A stretch of 64,000 nucleotides of DNA from Pseudomonas sp. MWU15-20650 (GCF_023242475.1 NZ_JALJFG010000022.1:1-64000), one strand, 5' to 3'. Numbered from the stretch's first letter, positions 28,588 through 38,536 are shown. Numbers and translations: made by a program. The notes: generated by a model not told the origin, from the sequence alone.

Positions 28588-29736
28588 TCACAACCCCATC
28601 TGCTTGCAGATGATTTCATTCATGACCTCCCGCGTCCCCCCGCCAATCGACAGGATGCGGTTATCCCGGTACAGCCGCTCCACCAGGCTGCCACGCATGT
28701 AGCCCTGGCCACCGAGGATCTGCACGGCGTCATAGGTGACCCGATCGGCAGTATCAGTGGCCAGGTTCTTGGCCATGGAGATCTCTTTGATCACACTCTT
28801 GCCGGCGGCCATCTTCGCCGCCTGGCGATAGGTGAACTCACGGGAGACTTCAACGGCGGTGGCCATTTCCGCCAGGCGATGCTTGAGCACCTGGAATTTG
28901 CCGATGGGTTTGCCGAACGCTTCGCGCTGGGCGGCCCATTCAAGGCTCTCTTCAAGTGCCAGCTGCGCAGTCATGTTGGCCATCACCGCCAGGGCCAGGC
29001 GTTCGCTCTGGAAATTCCCCATGATGCAGGCAAAGCCCATATTCTCGGCCCCAATCAGGTGACCGACGGGCACGCGACACTGGTCGAAGAACAGTTCAGC
29101 GGTGTCCGACGCCCACCAACCCATTTTCTTCAGCGGCTGGCCGACCGTGAAACCGGGGGTGTCTTTTTCGATCAACAGCAGGCTGATACCGCCGAAACCT
29201 GGACCACCGGTGCGCACGGCGACAGTGTAGAAGTCAGCACGAATGCCGCTGGTGATAAACGTCTTGGCGCCACTCACGAGGTAATGCTCGCCATCACGGA
29301 CAGCGCGGGTTTGCAGGTTCGCCACATCGGAGCCACCGCTCGGCTCGGTGACGGCCAGGGCGATGATCTTCTCACCGGCCAGCACCTGCGGCGCAACACG
29401 TTCACGCACCTCGGGCCTCGCCCATTTGACGACGGGCGGCAGGCCGATATCCAGGGAGCCAAGCCCCGCGACCACGCCACCGGAACCGCAGCGCATCAAT
29501 TCTTCGCTGGCGGCGACCTTGGCGAACAGATCACCTTCGTGGCTACCGCCCAGCCCTTCGGGGTAGCCAATACCCAGGATGCCTGCCGCGCCGGCCTTGA
29601 GATAGAGTTCACGGGGAAAGCTTTCGGCCTCCTCCCACTGCTCAACGCCCGGCAAAATCTCGCGTTCGACAAAACGGCGCACGCTGTCGCGGACCAATTG
29701 GTGGCTGGGATCGAAGTATTCCTGATAGGCAGACAT
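28588..29736 (-). CDS. acyl-CoA dehydrogenase
   Basis: FAD-dependent acyl-CoA dehydrogenase of 382 aa, catalysing alpha-beta desaturation of an acyl-CoA. Domains follow the family order: N-terminal helices, beta domain with VTEPSGGSDVANLQT and ISGIRADFYT-like FAD contacts, and a C-terminal helical domain ending GGQGYMRGSLVERLYRD. Near the C-terminus the sequence is SIGGGTREVM, so the Glu of medium-chain enzymes (YEGT) is replaced by Gly; long-chain and isovaleryl-type members take the base from another position. Substrate is uncertain. The start at 29736 has GGAG upstream. Confidence 0.9.
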   Translation of the reverse strand: MSAYQEYFDPSHQLVRDSVRRFVEREILPGVEQWEEAESFPRELYLKAGAAGILGIGYPEGLGGSHEGDLFAKVAASEELMRCGSGGVVAGLGSLDIGLPPVVKWARPEVRERVAPQVLAGEKIIALAVTEPSGGSDVANLQTRAVRDGEHYLVSGAKTFITSGIRADFYTVAVRTGGPGFGGISLLLIEKDTPGFTVGQPLKKMGWWASDTAELFFDQCRVPVGHLIGAENMGFACIMGNFQSERLALAVMANMTAQLALEESLEWAAQREAFGKPIGKFQVLKHRLAEMATAVEVSREFTYRQAAKMAAGKSVIKEISMAKNLATDTADRVTYDAVQILGGQGYMRGSLVERLYRDNRILSIGGGTREVMNEIICKQMGL

Positions 29737-29831
29737 CGGCAAGCTCCATGGCGAGATGGAGCGAACTTACCAAGCGCTTGCTTGGTTATCAAGCCGCCAT
29801 GCATATATCACATGGGACGTTGCGGTGGTCG

Positions 29832-30434
29832 TTAGAGAGCGATGGGTTTGCGACCGGCAAACGAGTGCGCCAAGGTGCCGCCGTCGACCAATTCCAGCTC
29901 GCCGCCCAATGGCACACCATGGGCGATACGCGAGGTGATCAAGCCCTTGTTGCTCAGCAGTTGCGCGATGTAGTGCGCCGTCGCTTCACCTTCCACTGTC
30001 GGGTTGGTCGCCAGGATCACTTCGGTAAAGGTGCCCTGCTCTTCGATGCGCGCCACCAACTGCGGGATGCCGATGGCTTCAGGGCCCAGGCCGTCCAGCG
30101 GCGACAGGTGCCCCTTGAGTACAAAGTAGCGCCCGCGGTAACCGGTCTGCTCCACCGCATACACATCCATCGGGCCTTCTACCACGCACAACAACGTGTC
30201 ATCGCGACGGGAGTCGGCGCATTGTGGGCAGAGCTCTTCTTCGGTAAGGGTGCGGCACTGGCGGCAGTGGCCCACGCCCTCCATGGCCAGGCTCAGGGCC
30301 TGGGCCAAGCGGGTACCACCACTGCGATCACGCTCCAGCAGTTGCAGCGCCATGCGCTGGGCAGTTTTCTGGCCAACGCCCGGCAAGGTGCGCAAGGCGT
30401 CGATCAGTTGGCGAATCAGGGGGCTGAAGCTCAT
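29832..30434 (-). CDS. recR: recombination mediator protein RecR
   Basis: RecFOR-pathway protein of 200 aa, exactly family length from [10 protein letters not shown]. The helix-hairpin-helix ([15 protein letters not shown]), a Cys4 zinc motif ([16 protein letters not shown]) and the Toprim domain ([12 protein letters not shown]) are in order. It helps RecA load at gaps. A TTG start six codons upstream is possible but less likely. In most pseudomonads recR follows ybaB directly; here a reductase gene separates them. Confidence 0.95.
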   Translation of the reverse strand: MSFSPLIRQLIDALRTLPGVGQKTAQRMALQLLERDRSGGTRLAQALSLAMEGVGHCRQCRTLTEEELCPQCADSRRDDTLLCVVEGPMDVYAVEQTGYRGRYFVLKGHLSPLDGLGPEAIGIPQLVARIEEQGTFTEVILATNPTVEGEATAHYIAQLLSNKGLITSRIAHGVPLGGELELVDGGTLAHSFAGRKPIAL

Positions 30435-30500
30435 GGGCGAAGGGTCCGACAAAACAACGAGACGCGGTTTATACCCGCGCCCCGGATAAGCGTCAAATGG

Positions 30501-31535
30501 TCAATCCTGCGCGACCCGCACCACCAACTTGCCGAAGTTGCGCCCTTCGAGCAAACCGATAAACGCTTCGGGTGCCTGCTCCAGGCCATCGACCACGTCT
30601 TCGCGGAACTTGATCTTGCCATCGCGGACCCACGGCGCCATGGCACTGAGGAACTCCGGCTGGCGGTCGCCATAGTCGTCGAACACGATAAAGCCCTGGA
30701 TACGCACACGCTTGGTCAGCAACGTGCGTTGCAGCGCAGGCAAGCGGTCAGGCCCGCTGGGCGCTTCGTGGGCGTTGTAACCGGCGATCAACCCGCACAG
30801 CGGAATCCGCGCCTTGGGGTTGAGCAGCGGCATCACGGCATCGAACACCTTGCCGCCGACGTTTTCAAAATAAATGTCCACGCCGTTGAAACACGCCAGG
30901 GCCAGCTCATGGGCAAAATCGGCCTGCTTATGATCAATGCAGGCGTCAAAGCCCAGCTCGTCCACCACATAGCGGCACTTGTCTGCGCCCCCGGCGATCC
31001 CCACCACCCGCAATCCCTTGAGTTTGGCGACCTGGCCCACGACCGAGCCGACGGCACCGGACGCGGCCGCCACCACCAGGGTCTCGCCGGCCTTGGGCTG
31101 GCCAATATCCATCAAGCCCATGTAGGCGGTCATGCCCGGCATGCCGAGTACTCCCAGCGCCATGGACGGATTGGCCAGGCCCTTGGGCACCGGGATCAAG
31201 TTGCGCCCGTCACTGATGCTATGGCTTTGCCAGCCGGTGGAGCCGACCACCAAGTCGCCCACTTCGAATTTTGGGTTGCGCGATTGCTCGACACGGCTGA
31301 CAGCACCACCGGTCATTACCTCATCAATTTCCACTGGCGCGGCGTAGGACGGCGCGTCGCTCATGCGCCCACGCATATAGGGGTCCAGGGACAGGTACAA
31401 GGTTTTCAACAGCACCTGGCCGTCTGCCAGCTCCGGCAGGTTCACTCGCTCCAGGCGGAAGTTTTCCGGGGTGGGTGCGCCCTGTGGTCGTGAGACCAGG
31501 ACGATGCGCTGGTTAAGAATCGGTTCTTGAGGCAT
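30501..31535 (-). CDS. NADP-dependent medium-chain reductase (CurA-like)
   Basis: Zinc-free MDR-superfamily oxidoreductase of 344 aa. The nucleotide-binding motif AASGAVGSVVGQ lies near residue 155, preceded by GMPGMTAYMGL. The N-terminal SLDPYMRGRM segment is typical of the leukotriene B4 dehydrogenase/curcumin reductase group that reduces alpha-beta unsaturated ketones. The physiological substrate is unknown. It sits between ybaB and recR, after a terminator for ybaB, so it probably has its own promoter. Confidence 0.88.
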   Translation of the reverse strand: MPQEPILNQRIVLVSRPQGAPTPENFRLERVNLPELADGQVLLKTLYLSLDPYMRGRMSDAPSYAAPVEIDEVMTGGAVSRVEQSRNPKFEVGDLVVGSTGWQSHSISDGRNLIPVPKGLANPSMALGVLGMPGMTAYMGLMDIGQPKAGETLVVAAASGAVGSVVGQVAKLKGLRVVGIAGGADKCRYVVDELGFDACIDHKQADFAHELALACFNGVDIYFENVGGKVFDAVMPLLNPKARIPLCGLIAGYNAHEAPSGPDRLPALQRTLLTKRVRIQGFIVFDDYGDRQPEFLSAMAPWVRDGKIKFREDVVDGLEQAPEAFIGLLEGRNFGKLVVRVAQD

Positions 31536-31613
31536 TTGGAGGCTCCTTTATCGAATCCATCGGTATAAGGTGCAGACCCTGCATCCCGCTCCAGGGTTCG
31601 ATTGGATCAGCAC

Positions 31614-31650
31614 AAACAAAAATGCCAGGCGCGATGCCTGGCATTTTCAT
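31614..31650 (-). terminator. intrinsic terminator after ybaB
   Basis: ATGCCAGGC-GCGAT-GCCTGGCAT stem-loop with a T-rich run (TTTTTGTTT) on the minus strand, 20 bases past ybaB. It would end the dnaX-ybaB transcript before the reductase gene. Confidence 0.8.
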
Positions 31651-31669
31651 TCTAGCTAAGACTGGCCGA

Positions 31670-32008
31670 TCAGAACGGCAGCTTCATGCCCGGTGGCAGT
31701 TGCATGCCAGCGGTCACGCCGGACATTTTGTCCTGGCTGTTGGCTTCGATCTTGCGCACGGCGTCGTTGACGGCCGCGGCGAACAGCGCTTCGAGCATTT
31801 CCAGGTCGTCTTCGCCTACACCGGGCAGCACGCTTGGGTCGATGCTGACGCGCTTGATGTCGTGACGACCGGTCATCACCACGCTGACCATATCGCCACC
31901 GGCTTTACCGGTGACTTCGGCGTTGGCCAGCTCTTCCTGCATCTTGGCCATCTTTTCCTGCATCTGCTGCGCCTGCTTCATCAGGCCGGCCATGCCACCT
32001 TTCATCAT
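31670..32008 (-). CDS. ybaB: YbaB/EbfC nucleoid-associated protein
   Basis: DNA-binding protein of 112 aa. The N-terminal helix-forming segment [19 protein letters not shown] and the later [19 protein letters not shown] are typical of the YbaB/EbfC family, which forms dimers that bind DNA with little sequence preference. GAGGTGA precedes the ATG. It lies 43 bases after dnaX on the same strand, the widely conserved pairing. Confidence 0.93.
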   Translation of the reverse strand: MMKGGMAGLMKQAQQMQEKMAKMQEELANAEVTGKAGGDMVSVVMTGRHDIKRVSIDPSVLPGVGEDDLEMLEALFAAAVNDAVRKIEANSQDKMSGVTAGMQLPPGMKLPF

Positions 32009-32051
32009 GGGAATCACCTCAAAAGTACGTGGATCAATTAGTAGCCCGGCT

Positions 32052-34091
32052 TTATGACGCTTGGGGCGCCGGGGCTTCGACAGGTTCAATAGTATCTTGG
32101 CGCACCACCGCACCAAACTGTTGCATCATTTGCTGGATGAGCGGATCACCGTGGATCGAATCTTCAGCCTCACGCTGACGGTTGATGCGTCGGCGAGTCG
32201 CGGCCTGGGCCGGGGTTTCCTGCTCGGGCTTGATCAGCTCGATGGTGATGGTCAGCGGGCGTTCATGGTACTGGTTCAGCGCATCGTTGAGGCGGCGTTG
32301 CTGGGTCGCATTGAACAAGGCGCTATGGGCCGGGTCCAGGTGCAGCAGCCAGTGGTCGCCGTCAATGGCAATCAAGGTGCAGTTGGCGGCGATACTGCCG
32401 GTCATGCCCGAGATCGGCAATTTCGGAAATAACTCCAGCCATTGCAGGGCAAGGCCAGTGGCCGGCGCCGCAGCAGGCTCCGCCTCGGGCTCGGGGGCCG
32501 GCTCGGCCGTGTGCTCGCTGGCCAATTCATCCAGGTAGCTATAGGCCGAATCCATATCCGGCTCGATGTAGTCTTCGTCCAGCGGTGGTTCGTCGTCGAG
32601 GTCGATGCCGGGAGTGGCAGCGTCCACCTGGGCGACGGTCGGCTCGGGCACGGGCGCGGACACCCACTCCGGCGCATCCGGTACCACGCTGTCCGGCGTC
32701 GGCGTGGGCATTGGCGTCAGCTCGGGCTGCTCGCCGGCGGTTTCCAGCACCGGCTCCACGGCAGGCTGCAACGGAGCTTCAGCTTCAACCTCCACCGGGT
32801 CATTCCAGGGCAGGTCGATCACCGGGGCCGGCTCAGGCTCTGGCGCAGGCTCGATTACCGGCGCAGGCTCGACCACAGGGGCGACCACCACAGGCTTCGG
32901 CGCCGAAACAACCGGCACAGGCACAGCAACCACTGGTTTGGCGGAATCAACTGTGGCCTGGCTGATCCCCACTGGCTTTAGCGGCTGTCTCGGCGCGTCT
33001 GCCGAATCGGCGGGCCTGAAGGCCAGCATTCGCAACAGCACCATTTCAAAGCCACCACGCGGGTCCGGTGCCAGGGGTAAATCCCGGCGGCCGATCAGGC
33101 CCATCTGGTAGTAGAACTGCACATCTTCGGCCGGCAACGCCTGGGCCAGGGCCAACACGCGGTCACGATCGCCATGGCCATTGTCGACACCTTCCGGCAG
33201 GGCCTGGGCGATGGCGACGCGGTGCAGCACATTGAGGATTTCCGAGAGCACGCCGTTCCAGTCCGGGCCTTGCTCCGACAAGTGGCGCACGGCTTCGAGC
33301 AAGGCCTTGGCGTCACCTTCGATCAGCGCATGCAGCACATCGAACACCTGGCCATGGTCGAGGGTGCCGAGCATGGCGCGCACGTCGGCCGCCATGACCT
33401 TGCCTTCACCGAAAGCGATGGCCTGGTCGGTAAGGCTCATGGCGTCACGCATCGAGCCGTCTGCGGCACGGCCGAGCAACCACAGCGCATCGTCTTCGAA
33501 CGGCACGTTCTCGACCCCCAGCACGTGGGTCAGGTGCTCGACCACACGCTCAGGCGTCATGTTTTTCAGGGAGAACTGCAGGCACCGCGACAAAATCGTT
33601 GCAGGAAGCTTCTGCGGGTCGGTGGTCGCCAGGATGAATTTGACGTAGGGCGGCGGCTCTTCCAGGGTTTTCAACAGCGCGTTGAAGGAATGGCTGGAGA
33701 GCATGTGCACTTCGTCGATCAGGTAGACCTTGAAGCGGCCACGACTCGGCGCGTACTGCACGTTGTCCAGCAGCTCGCGGGTGTCTTCGACCTTGGTGCG
33801 GCTCGCGGCGTCGATCTCGATCAGGTCGACAAAACGCCCTTCGTCGATCTCGCGGCATACCGAACAGGTGCCGCAGGGCGTCGACGTGATACCGGTTTCA
33901 CAGTTCAGGCATTTGGCAATGATGCGCGCAATGGTGGTCTTGCCCACCCCGCGCGTGCCGGTGAACAGGTAGGCGTGGTGCAGCCGTTGGCTGTCCAAGG
34001 CATTGATCAGAGCCTTGAGCACATGGGTCTGGCCGACCATTTCGCGGAACGAGCGCGGACGCCATTTACGTGCAAGAACCTGATAACTCAT
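32052..34091 (-). CDS. dnaX: DNA polymerase III subunit tau (and gamma)
   Basis: Clamp-loader ATPase of 679 aa. Walker A is [12 protein letters not shown] (about 45-56), followed by a Cys4 zinc module (CLNC...CGTCSVC), the DEVHML Walker B and the LSRCLQF sensor. A Pro/Ala/Glu/Val-rich linker (about 375-560) separates the ATPase from the C-terminal tau domain that binds the polymerase. The start [10 protein letters not shown] is conserved. E. coli makes gamma by frameshifting at A AAA AAG in this gene; no such heptamer was found here, so only tau is predicted from sequence. Confidence 0.96.
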   Translation of the reverse strand: MSYQVLARKWRPRSFREMVGQTHVLKALINALDSQRLHHAYLFTGTRGVGKTTIARIIAKCLNCETGITSTPCGTCSVCREIDEGRFVDLIEIDAASRTKVEDTRELLDNVQYAPSRGRFKVYLIDEVHMLSSHSFNALLKTLEEPPPYVKFILATTDPQKLPATILSRCLQFSLKNMTPERVVEHLTHVLGVENVPFEDDALWLLGRAADGSMRDAMSLTDQAIAFGEGKVMAADVRAMLGTLDHGQVFDVLHALIEGDAKALLEAVRHLSEQGPDWNGVLSEILNVLHRVAIAQALPEGVDNGHGDRDRVLALAQALPAEDVQFYYQMGLIGRRDLPLAPDPRGGFEMVLLRMLAFRPADSADAPRQPLKPVGISQATVDSAKPVVAVPVPVVSAPKPVVVAPVVEPAPVIEPAPEPEPAPVIDLPWNDPVEVEAEAPLQPAVEPVLETAGEQPELTPMPTPTPDSVVPDAPEWVSAPVPEPTVAQVDAATPGIDLDDEPPLDEDYIEPDMDSAYSYLDELASEHTAEPAPEPEAEPAAAPATGLALQWLELFPKLPISGMTGSIAANCTLIAIDGDHWLLHLDPAHSALFNATQQRRLNDALNQYHERPLTITIELIKPEQETPAQAATRRRINRQREAEDSIHGDPLIQQMMQQFGAVVRQDTIEPVEAPAPQAS

Positions 34092-34345
34092 CGAAAACCG
34101 TCGCAACTGGGAAGCGGAAGCCGGTAATGCTAGCGGAGCAAGGGGGAAATTGCATCCGGCACGCTCGTCTAATCTGACCAAGCTCGACTGGCCAGCCCCG
34201 CAAAGGCCCTATATACGCGTGGTCCTGGGTGTTTCTGGAATGATTGCCACGGCCACTTTCATGACGCCTGTCGACTCCTGACAAGAACTGACAGTGCCCG
34301 CGTTTAGATTGGGCAGCCTCAACTAACCGTTCCCAAGGAGCCTGC

Positions 34346-34717
34346 ATGAACATCGTTGCCCATTATTTCCTGCTGTATGTCGACAGCCCGGCCACCAGCG
34401 CCAACTTCTACAGCCGGCTGCTGGGCAAACCGCCAGTGGAGCTTAACCCGACATTTGCCCTGTTCATCCTCGACAACGGCGTGAAGCTGGGCCTGTGGTC
34501 GCGTCACACCGTGGAGCCTGCGGCCCAGGTTACCGGTGGCGGCGGTGAGGTGGGGTTTTCCGTGGCCGACAACGCCGCCGTCAATGCCCTGCACGATCAA
34601 TGGGTAGCACTTGGCGCGAGCATCATCCAATCACCGACCACCCTGGATTTCGGCTACACCTTTGTCGCCCAGGACCTCGACGGCCACCGCTTGCGGGTGT
34701 TCTGCCTGAGCGACTAA
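34346..34717 (+). CDS. VOC-superfamily (glyoxalase/bleomycin-resistance fold) protein
   Basis: Small protein of 123 aa with the paired beta-alpha-beta-beta-beta modules of the vicinal oxygen chelate fold. The first module starts HYFLLYVDSPATSANFYS and the second covers VGFSVADNAAVNALHD to the DLDGHRLRVF end. AAGGAG precedes the ATG. Family members include dioxygenases, glyoxalases and drug-binding proteins, and the specific activity cannot be read. It is monocistronic, between dnaX and the effector-like pair. Confidence 0.8.
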   Translation: MNIVAHYFLLYVDSPATSANFYSRLLGKPPVELNPTFALFILDNGVKLGLWSRHTVEPAAQVTGGGGEVGFSVADNAAVNALHDQWVALGASIIQSPTTLDFGYTFVAQDLDGHRLRVFCLSD

Positions 34718-34791
34718 GCGCCCACAAGGACACCCAGCGGCATCTGGCACGGGATGCGTTCGCCGGGTGATCGCGCGAGACCTTCGGCTGA

Positions 34792-35382
34792 TCAGCTTTT
34801 CGGCGCGACCAAGCGTGCGTACTGGCCCTGGCTGATCCATCCGGTAAATGAACGATCCTTGGCATTGATGAATTCAACCTGGGCCCAGCCGTCCTTGAAC
34901 GCCAGCACGCCCACTACATCATCCTTGACGATGTAAGGACGCTTGTCGGCCTTGGCGCCCGGGGTTTTCAGCAGGTAAGCCTTGTCGGCGGACACCGTGA
35001 CCAGACCGATCCATTTTTTGTTGGCGGTCTGGGTCAGCTCGAGGCCCGTGGCGATTTCCGGCATCAATACGTTGATACAGCCGGGGTGTTGACGGCCCTG
35101 CTCGACCGTCAGGGTCACGCCGTCGGACGAGGCCGCCACACGCCCGGGATAGGCGGCATCAAGCCAAGTGGTGAGCGCTTCAGGCTGGCCCTGCAGGTAA
35201 AACGCGCAGCGGCGAGTCACGCCTTCGCCCATGGCTTCGGAGTAGAAGCCTTCGACCTGATGCTCCGGCGTCACCGCCAGCATCAGCCCCTCGTACCTGC
35301 CCGAATGCAAGGCGGCCGAGCCGGCAAACGCGGACGCCACAGAGCACAACGACAACACACCCATCGCCAGAAAACGAATCAT
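34792..35382 (-). CDS. secreted small protein with SH3-like tail; candidate immunity protein
   Basis: Protein of 196 aa with a clear signal peptide (MIRFLAMGVLSLCSVASAFA, cleavage before GSAAL), so it acts in the periplasm. Two or three cysteines could form a disulfide. The C-terminal 60 residues (YIVKDDVVGVLAFKDGWAQV) resemble a bacterial SH3 module. It starts one base after the stop of the muramidase gene, with a GGGAAGAAA site inside the end of that gene. That coupling and location suggest an inhibitor that protects the producer from the muramidase. No immunity family was recognised, so this is inference. Confidence 0.65.
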   Translation of the reverse strand: MIRFLAMGVLSLCSVASAFAGSAALHSGRYEGLMLAVTPEHQVEGFYSEAMGEGVTRRCAFYLQGQPEALTTWLDAAYPGRVAASSDGVTLTVEQGRQHPGCINVLMPEIATGLELTQTANKKWIGLVTVSADKAYLLKTPGAKADKRPYIVKDDVVGVLAFKDGWAQVEFINAKDRSFTGWISQGQYARLVAPKS

Positions 35383-35383
35383 C

Positions 35384-36430
35384 TTATTTCTTCCCTTCAT
35401 AGGCTTCGTAGGCTTGCTTCATAAGAACGTCATAGTTACCGAAGTCATCGCCGTTATAGGCGCGAGCCATGGTAGTAAAGTCCTTGCTCTTCATGGCACT
35501 CAGCAACGTCGTGTTCTTGCTGCAAAGGCTGAGGTAAGCCTTGAGTTGGTTGCCGGTATTCACTTTTAATGCCGCCACGAATTCAAATACGGTCTTGAAA
35601 CCGCACGACCCGTAGTTGAAGCCCATGATCTGGAACATCCCCCAGGAGGCCGACAACAGCGCCGCTTCCTGGTCCAGTGCAAACGCGGTAGCCATGGTTT
35701 CCCAGGCTTTTACCTGGTCCTTGTTATTGACCTGCCACTGCGGCCCGGCCTTTTTCTTGTAGGGGTAGGACAACAAAGGGTGTGCTTGGTCGTAGATGTG
35801 CTTGGTGTACTTGCGAAATTGGTGCCCTTCAAAGGCGATGATCGGCAACTTGGCCGGCCCGAAACCAAAGCGCCCACCGGACTCCACAGTGGCGAACGCT
35901 TTGATGACATTCACCGAAATGCCATTGCCCAACTGCTTGGCAGCGTTCTGGAAGTCGGTATCGCTGAGGGTCATCCCGCCATCGCAGGTGGATTGCATCA
36001 TCAACTGCCGGTTACGCCGCTCCGCCTCGATCACCGCACGCACGCGGTCCAGGTACACATTGACCGTGGCCTGCACCGCATCGACGTTGTTATTTCCAAA
36101 CACGTTGAGAAAGCTCGGGATGCGCATCGTCGGGAAGGCCCTCACCGGCACCTTCACGGCCTCCTCGATCAAGCTGTTGAACGTACGCCCCGTAGGATCG
36201 ATCACCCCATCAGGATGGGCGTACTTGAGATAGCGGAACTGATACTGGCTGATGCACTGCACCAACTGGCCGTCGCACTTGCCGTTCTCCTGCAGGGCGA
36301 AACCCATTTTGGGAATGATCAGATTGAATAAATACTGGATGCACTGAACATCAGCGGGCAAGTTGCGGGCTTTACCGGGAGCGCCTACCGAAGCACTGAT
36401 AAGACGAGGTAACCCTTGCAGGCTTTTCAT
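35384..36430 (-). CDS. N-acetylmuramidase-domain protein; candidate T6SS-type effector
   Basis: Protein of 348 aa without a signal peptide. The N-terminal 90 residues form a peptidoglycan-binding-like module (PADVQCIQYLFNL, then GVIDPTGRTFNSL). The C-terminal domain matches the N-acetylmuramidase (DUF3380) family, with TVESGG (Glu183, likely catalytic) and ALLSASWGMFQIMGFNY. A cell-wall hydrolase with no export signal, coupled to a gene for a periplasmic protein, is the typical form of a type VI secretion effector. No T6SS structural genes are in the window. AAGGA supports ATG 36430. A phage endolysin origin is an alternative. Confidence 0.75.
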   Translation of the reverse strand: MKSLQGLPRLISASVGAPGKARNLPADVQCIQYLFNLIIPKMGFALQENGKCDGQLVQCISQYQFRYLKYAHPDGVIDPTGRTFNSLIEEAVKVPVRAFPTMRIPSFLNVFGNNNVDAVQATVNVYLDRVRAVIEAERRNRQLMMQSTCDGGMTLSDTDFQNAAKQLGNGISVNVIKAFATVESGGRFGFGPAKLPIIAFEGHQFRKYTKHIYDQAHPLLSYPYKKKAGPQWQVNNKDQVKAWETMATAFALDQEAALLSASWGMFQIMGFNYGSCGFKTVFEFVAALKVNTGNQLKAYLSLCSKNTTLLSAMKSKDFTTMARAYNGDDFGNYDVLMKQAYEAYEGKK

Positions 36431-36574
36431 GACAGACATCCTTGTTAGTTAAAGAAGTGATGGCACTTCAATATCAATCCATACCCTTGTCGCATTCTGA
36501 AACAAGTGGCGGGCGGAAGCTAACAAGGCGGTCTGCAAGTTGTCCAGAGGGTATTTTGAAAGTTGTGAAATCAA

Positions 36575-38536
36575 TCAGTAACCGTGCAGCTCCCGGGTCT
36601 TCTGATACTGGTGATAGTCAAGCCACTCAACCACATCATAGGGCAGATAAAGCTGCATTCGCGCCCGGGAAATCGCGATGTACACCGCACAAAGTCGTTG
36701 ATCGAACGCGTAGGCATCCTTGAATTTCACATTGGTCAACAATTGCGGGGTGAGCAGCACATGGTCGAACTCCATGCCGCCAGCGTCTTGCGCCAGCATC
36801 AGCAGGCAGCGCTCACCCGGATGGCCGCTCAATCGGTTCAAACGGGTGATGTCAGCCACGTTAAAGCCTTTTTCCAGCTCGGCCTCGACCCAAAGAAACG
36901 CCTCATCGAACTGGCAGGCATCCCGCACCTGCTGCCAGTCGGCCATATCGCTGAAAAATGGATGGGGGCCGATGTCATTGAACTCGTTGCTATAGAAATC
37001 AGGCTTGAACAATGCAATGACTGTGTCCATGAAGTACTTGAGCGCCTGCTGCGCCTCTTTATTTGCCAGGCCGAATGCACAACGGGCTTCGCTCAGTTGG
37101 ATGGCCCACTTCATGGTGTCCCAATGGGACGCGGTCAGTACCACGCAACCGTGCGGTGGTACGAACCCCTGAGGATAAAACTCAATCCCGACGTCAGCAT
37201 CGCGCGCGCCCTCGAAGAGCACCTTGCTTTTCTCCGAGTGCTGGCTGATCAACGGATTGACCAGGCGCTCGACATTGCGCCCGGAACGCACGGAGTAGCA
37301 CACATCGGTGTGGCGAACCTCACGGGAGCGTTTGACCACGCCCCCACTGGCCTGCTGATACTCATCCCCCAGGGTGATCAGCACCTGGCGGCCGCGCTCG
37401 ATAATTTGCAGCAGCGGCGCGGGAATGTCCTGGCTCTCATCAATGAGCACATGGGTATAGCGCTCCGGCACCACGCAGCCGGCGAGGCTGGCGCGCTTGA
37501 TCATCAACAAGGCTTCAAACCCAGTGTGGCTACCCCAGGCGGGATTCGCCTCAAGGTAGCCCCACAACCGGCTGGAATACTCGAGCAACACCCTGGCGTC
37601 GACGCTGGAAAGGGGCTGCTTGAAGTGCGGCAAATGCTTGGCCGACAGGCTGTATTCCCAAGAGCGGCAGTAGCCTTCAAGCACTTTGAGGCAGACGTCC
37701 ACCACCGCCTGTCCCTCCAGGTGCCGGAAGCCGAAGATATTCAGTTCCTGGGCCAACGCCTGCTTGCTCGGGGGCCGTGTCGGCGTATTCACCACCTTGG
37801 GCCGCGGGCCATGCAACACGGCATGCGCAAACGCGTGGAAGGTATGCCCGGCCTTGCGCTCTCGCACACCCACCATGCGGGCGCGCAGGGTTTCCAATTT
37901 TTCCGGCGTACGCGCCAGCAACAAGGTCTTTTCCGGGCGAAGGTGCTCCATCAAGGCCACCAGCAGGTGACTCTTGCCGATGCCCGCGTAGCCTTGGACA
38001 TGCAGGTCTTCGTTCAGATTGGCGCGGAAGGTTCTGACCAGCTTGTCTTGCTCGGCACTCAACCAGCGCTCGCGATGCCGGGGCGTCACCATCTGCTTGC
38101 TGAACGGATCGTTTGCCTTGAGATGGCGGACTTTATACTCGACGTCCCATTTGCCGTTGGGTAACAGATAGTCTCGCGCCAAGACTTCGTCGGCTAATAG
38201 AAAACGCAGTTTCAGACTCTTGACCACATTGAGGCCGAAGTACAGCTTGCGTGGGTCGAACAGCCGTTGCGCCTCCGACAATAAGCTCACCGTCGCGCTA
38301 TGCCTGCCATCAACCGCCCAGCCAATAAGCTTGGCCAACACCTTCTCGGCGCCATCGGCAGCCAGATCTTTTTCCGGTACTTGCGCCAGGTTCTGGATAA
38401 CCAGCACCGCCGCCAGTTCCGGTTCACTCAGGGCTACGAGCGCATCCGCACCGTCGGTGCCCAACAAACCCGCACAGGCTTCATCGGTGATCGGCAAGAA
38501 CACAGGGCTGGATAAATCAAAATGTTCCGAGTGCAT
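36575..38536 (-). CDS. stand-alone superfamily 1 helicase-like ATPase
   Basis: Cytoplasmic protein of 653 aa. The first 175 residues match no family I recognise. The ATPase part has Walker A GYAGIGKSH (about 182), Walker B VLIDESQD (about 363), motif III-like LGDEYQQ and motif VI-like YIAISRARMQLYL near the C-terminus, an order typical of UvrD/Rep-type SF1 helicases. Large UvrD-like accessory domains seem reduced. No partner nuclease is adjacent. Similar proteins occur in defence systems and among DNA-repair orphans, so function is open. The start MHSEHFDL at 38536 avoids running into the 4.5S RNA gene. Confidence 0.7.
   Translation of the reverse strand: MHSEHFDLSSPVFLPITDEACAGLLGTDGADALVALSEPELAAVLVIQNLAQVPEKDLAADGAEKVLAKLIGWAVDGRHSATVSLLSEAQRLFDPRKLYFGLNVVKSLKLRFLLADEVLARDYLLPNGKWDVEYKVRHLKANDPFSKQMVTPRHRERWLSAEQDKLVRTFRANLNEDLHVQGYAGIGKSHLLVALMEHLRPEKTLLLARTPEKLETLRARMVGVRERKAGHTFHAFAHAVLHGPRPKVVNTPTRPPSKQALAQELNIFGFRHLEGQAVVDVCLKVLEGYCRSWEYSLSAKHLPHFKQPLSSVDARVLLEYSSRLWGYLEANPAWGSHTGFEALLMIKRASLAGCVVPERYTHVLIDESQDIPAPLLQIIERGRQVLITLGDEYQQASGGVVKRSREVRHTDVCYSVRSGRNVERLVNPLISQHSEKSKVLFEGARDADVGIEFYPQGFVPPHGCVVLTASHWDTMKWAIQLSEARCAFGLANKEAQQALKYFMDTVIALFKPDFYSNEFNDIGPHPFFSDMADWQQVRDACQFDEAFLWVEAELEKGFNVADITRLNRLSGHPGERCLLMLAQDAGGMEFDHVLLTPQLLTNVKFKDAYAFDQRLCAVYIAISRARMQLYLPYDVVEWLDYHQYQKTRELHGY

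Noticed and set aside
29748-31493. 581-codon open frame antisense to recR and the reductase
   Set aside because: GC-rich third-position shadow of two well-identified genes; its product has no recognisable family. The same holds for long antisense frames at 1409-2938, 3047-4078 and 40116-42644.
32052-34091. dnaX frameshift site making gamma
   Set aside because: E. coli uses A AAA AAG with a hairpin in dnaX. No A AAA AAG or similar X XXY YYZ heptamer in frame was found in this gene; the nearest A-run (GAAAAAC) is in the wrong phase.
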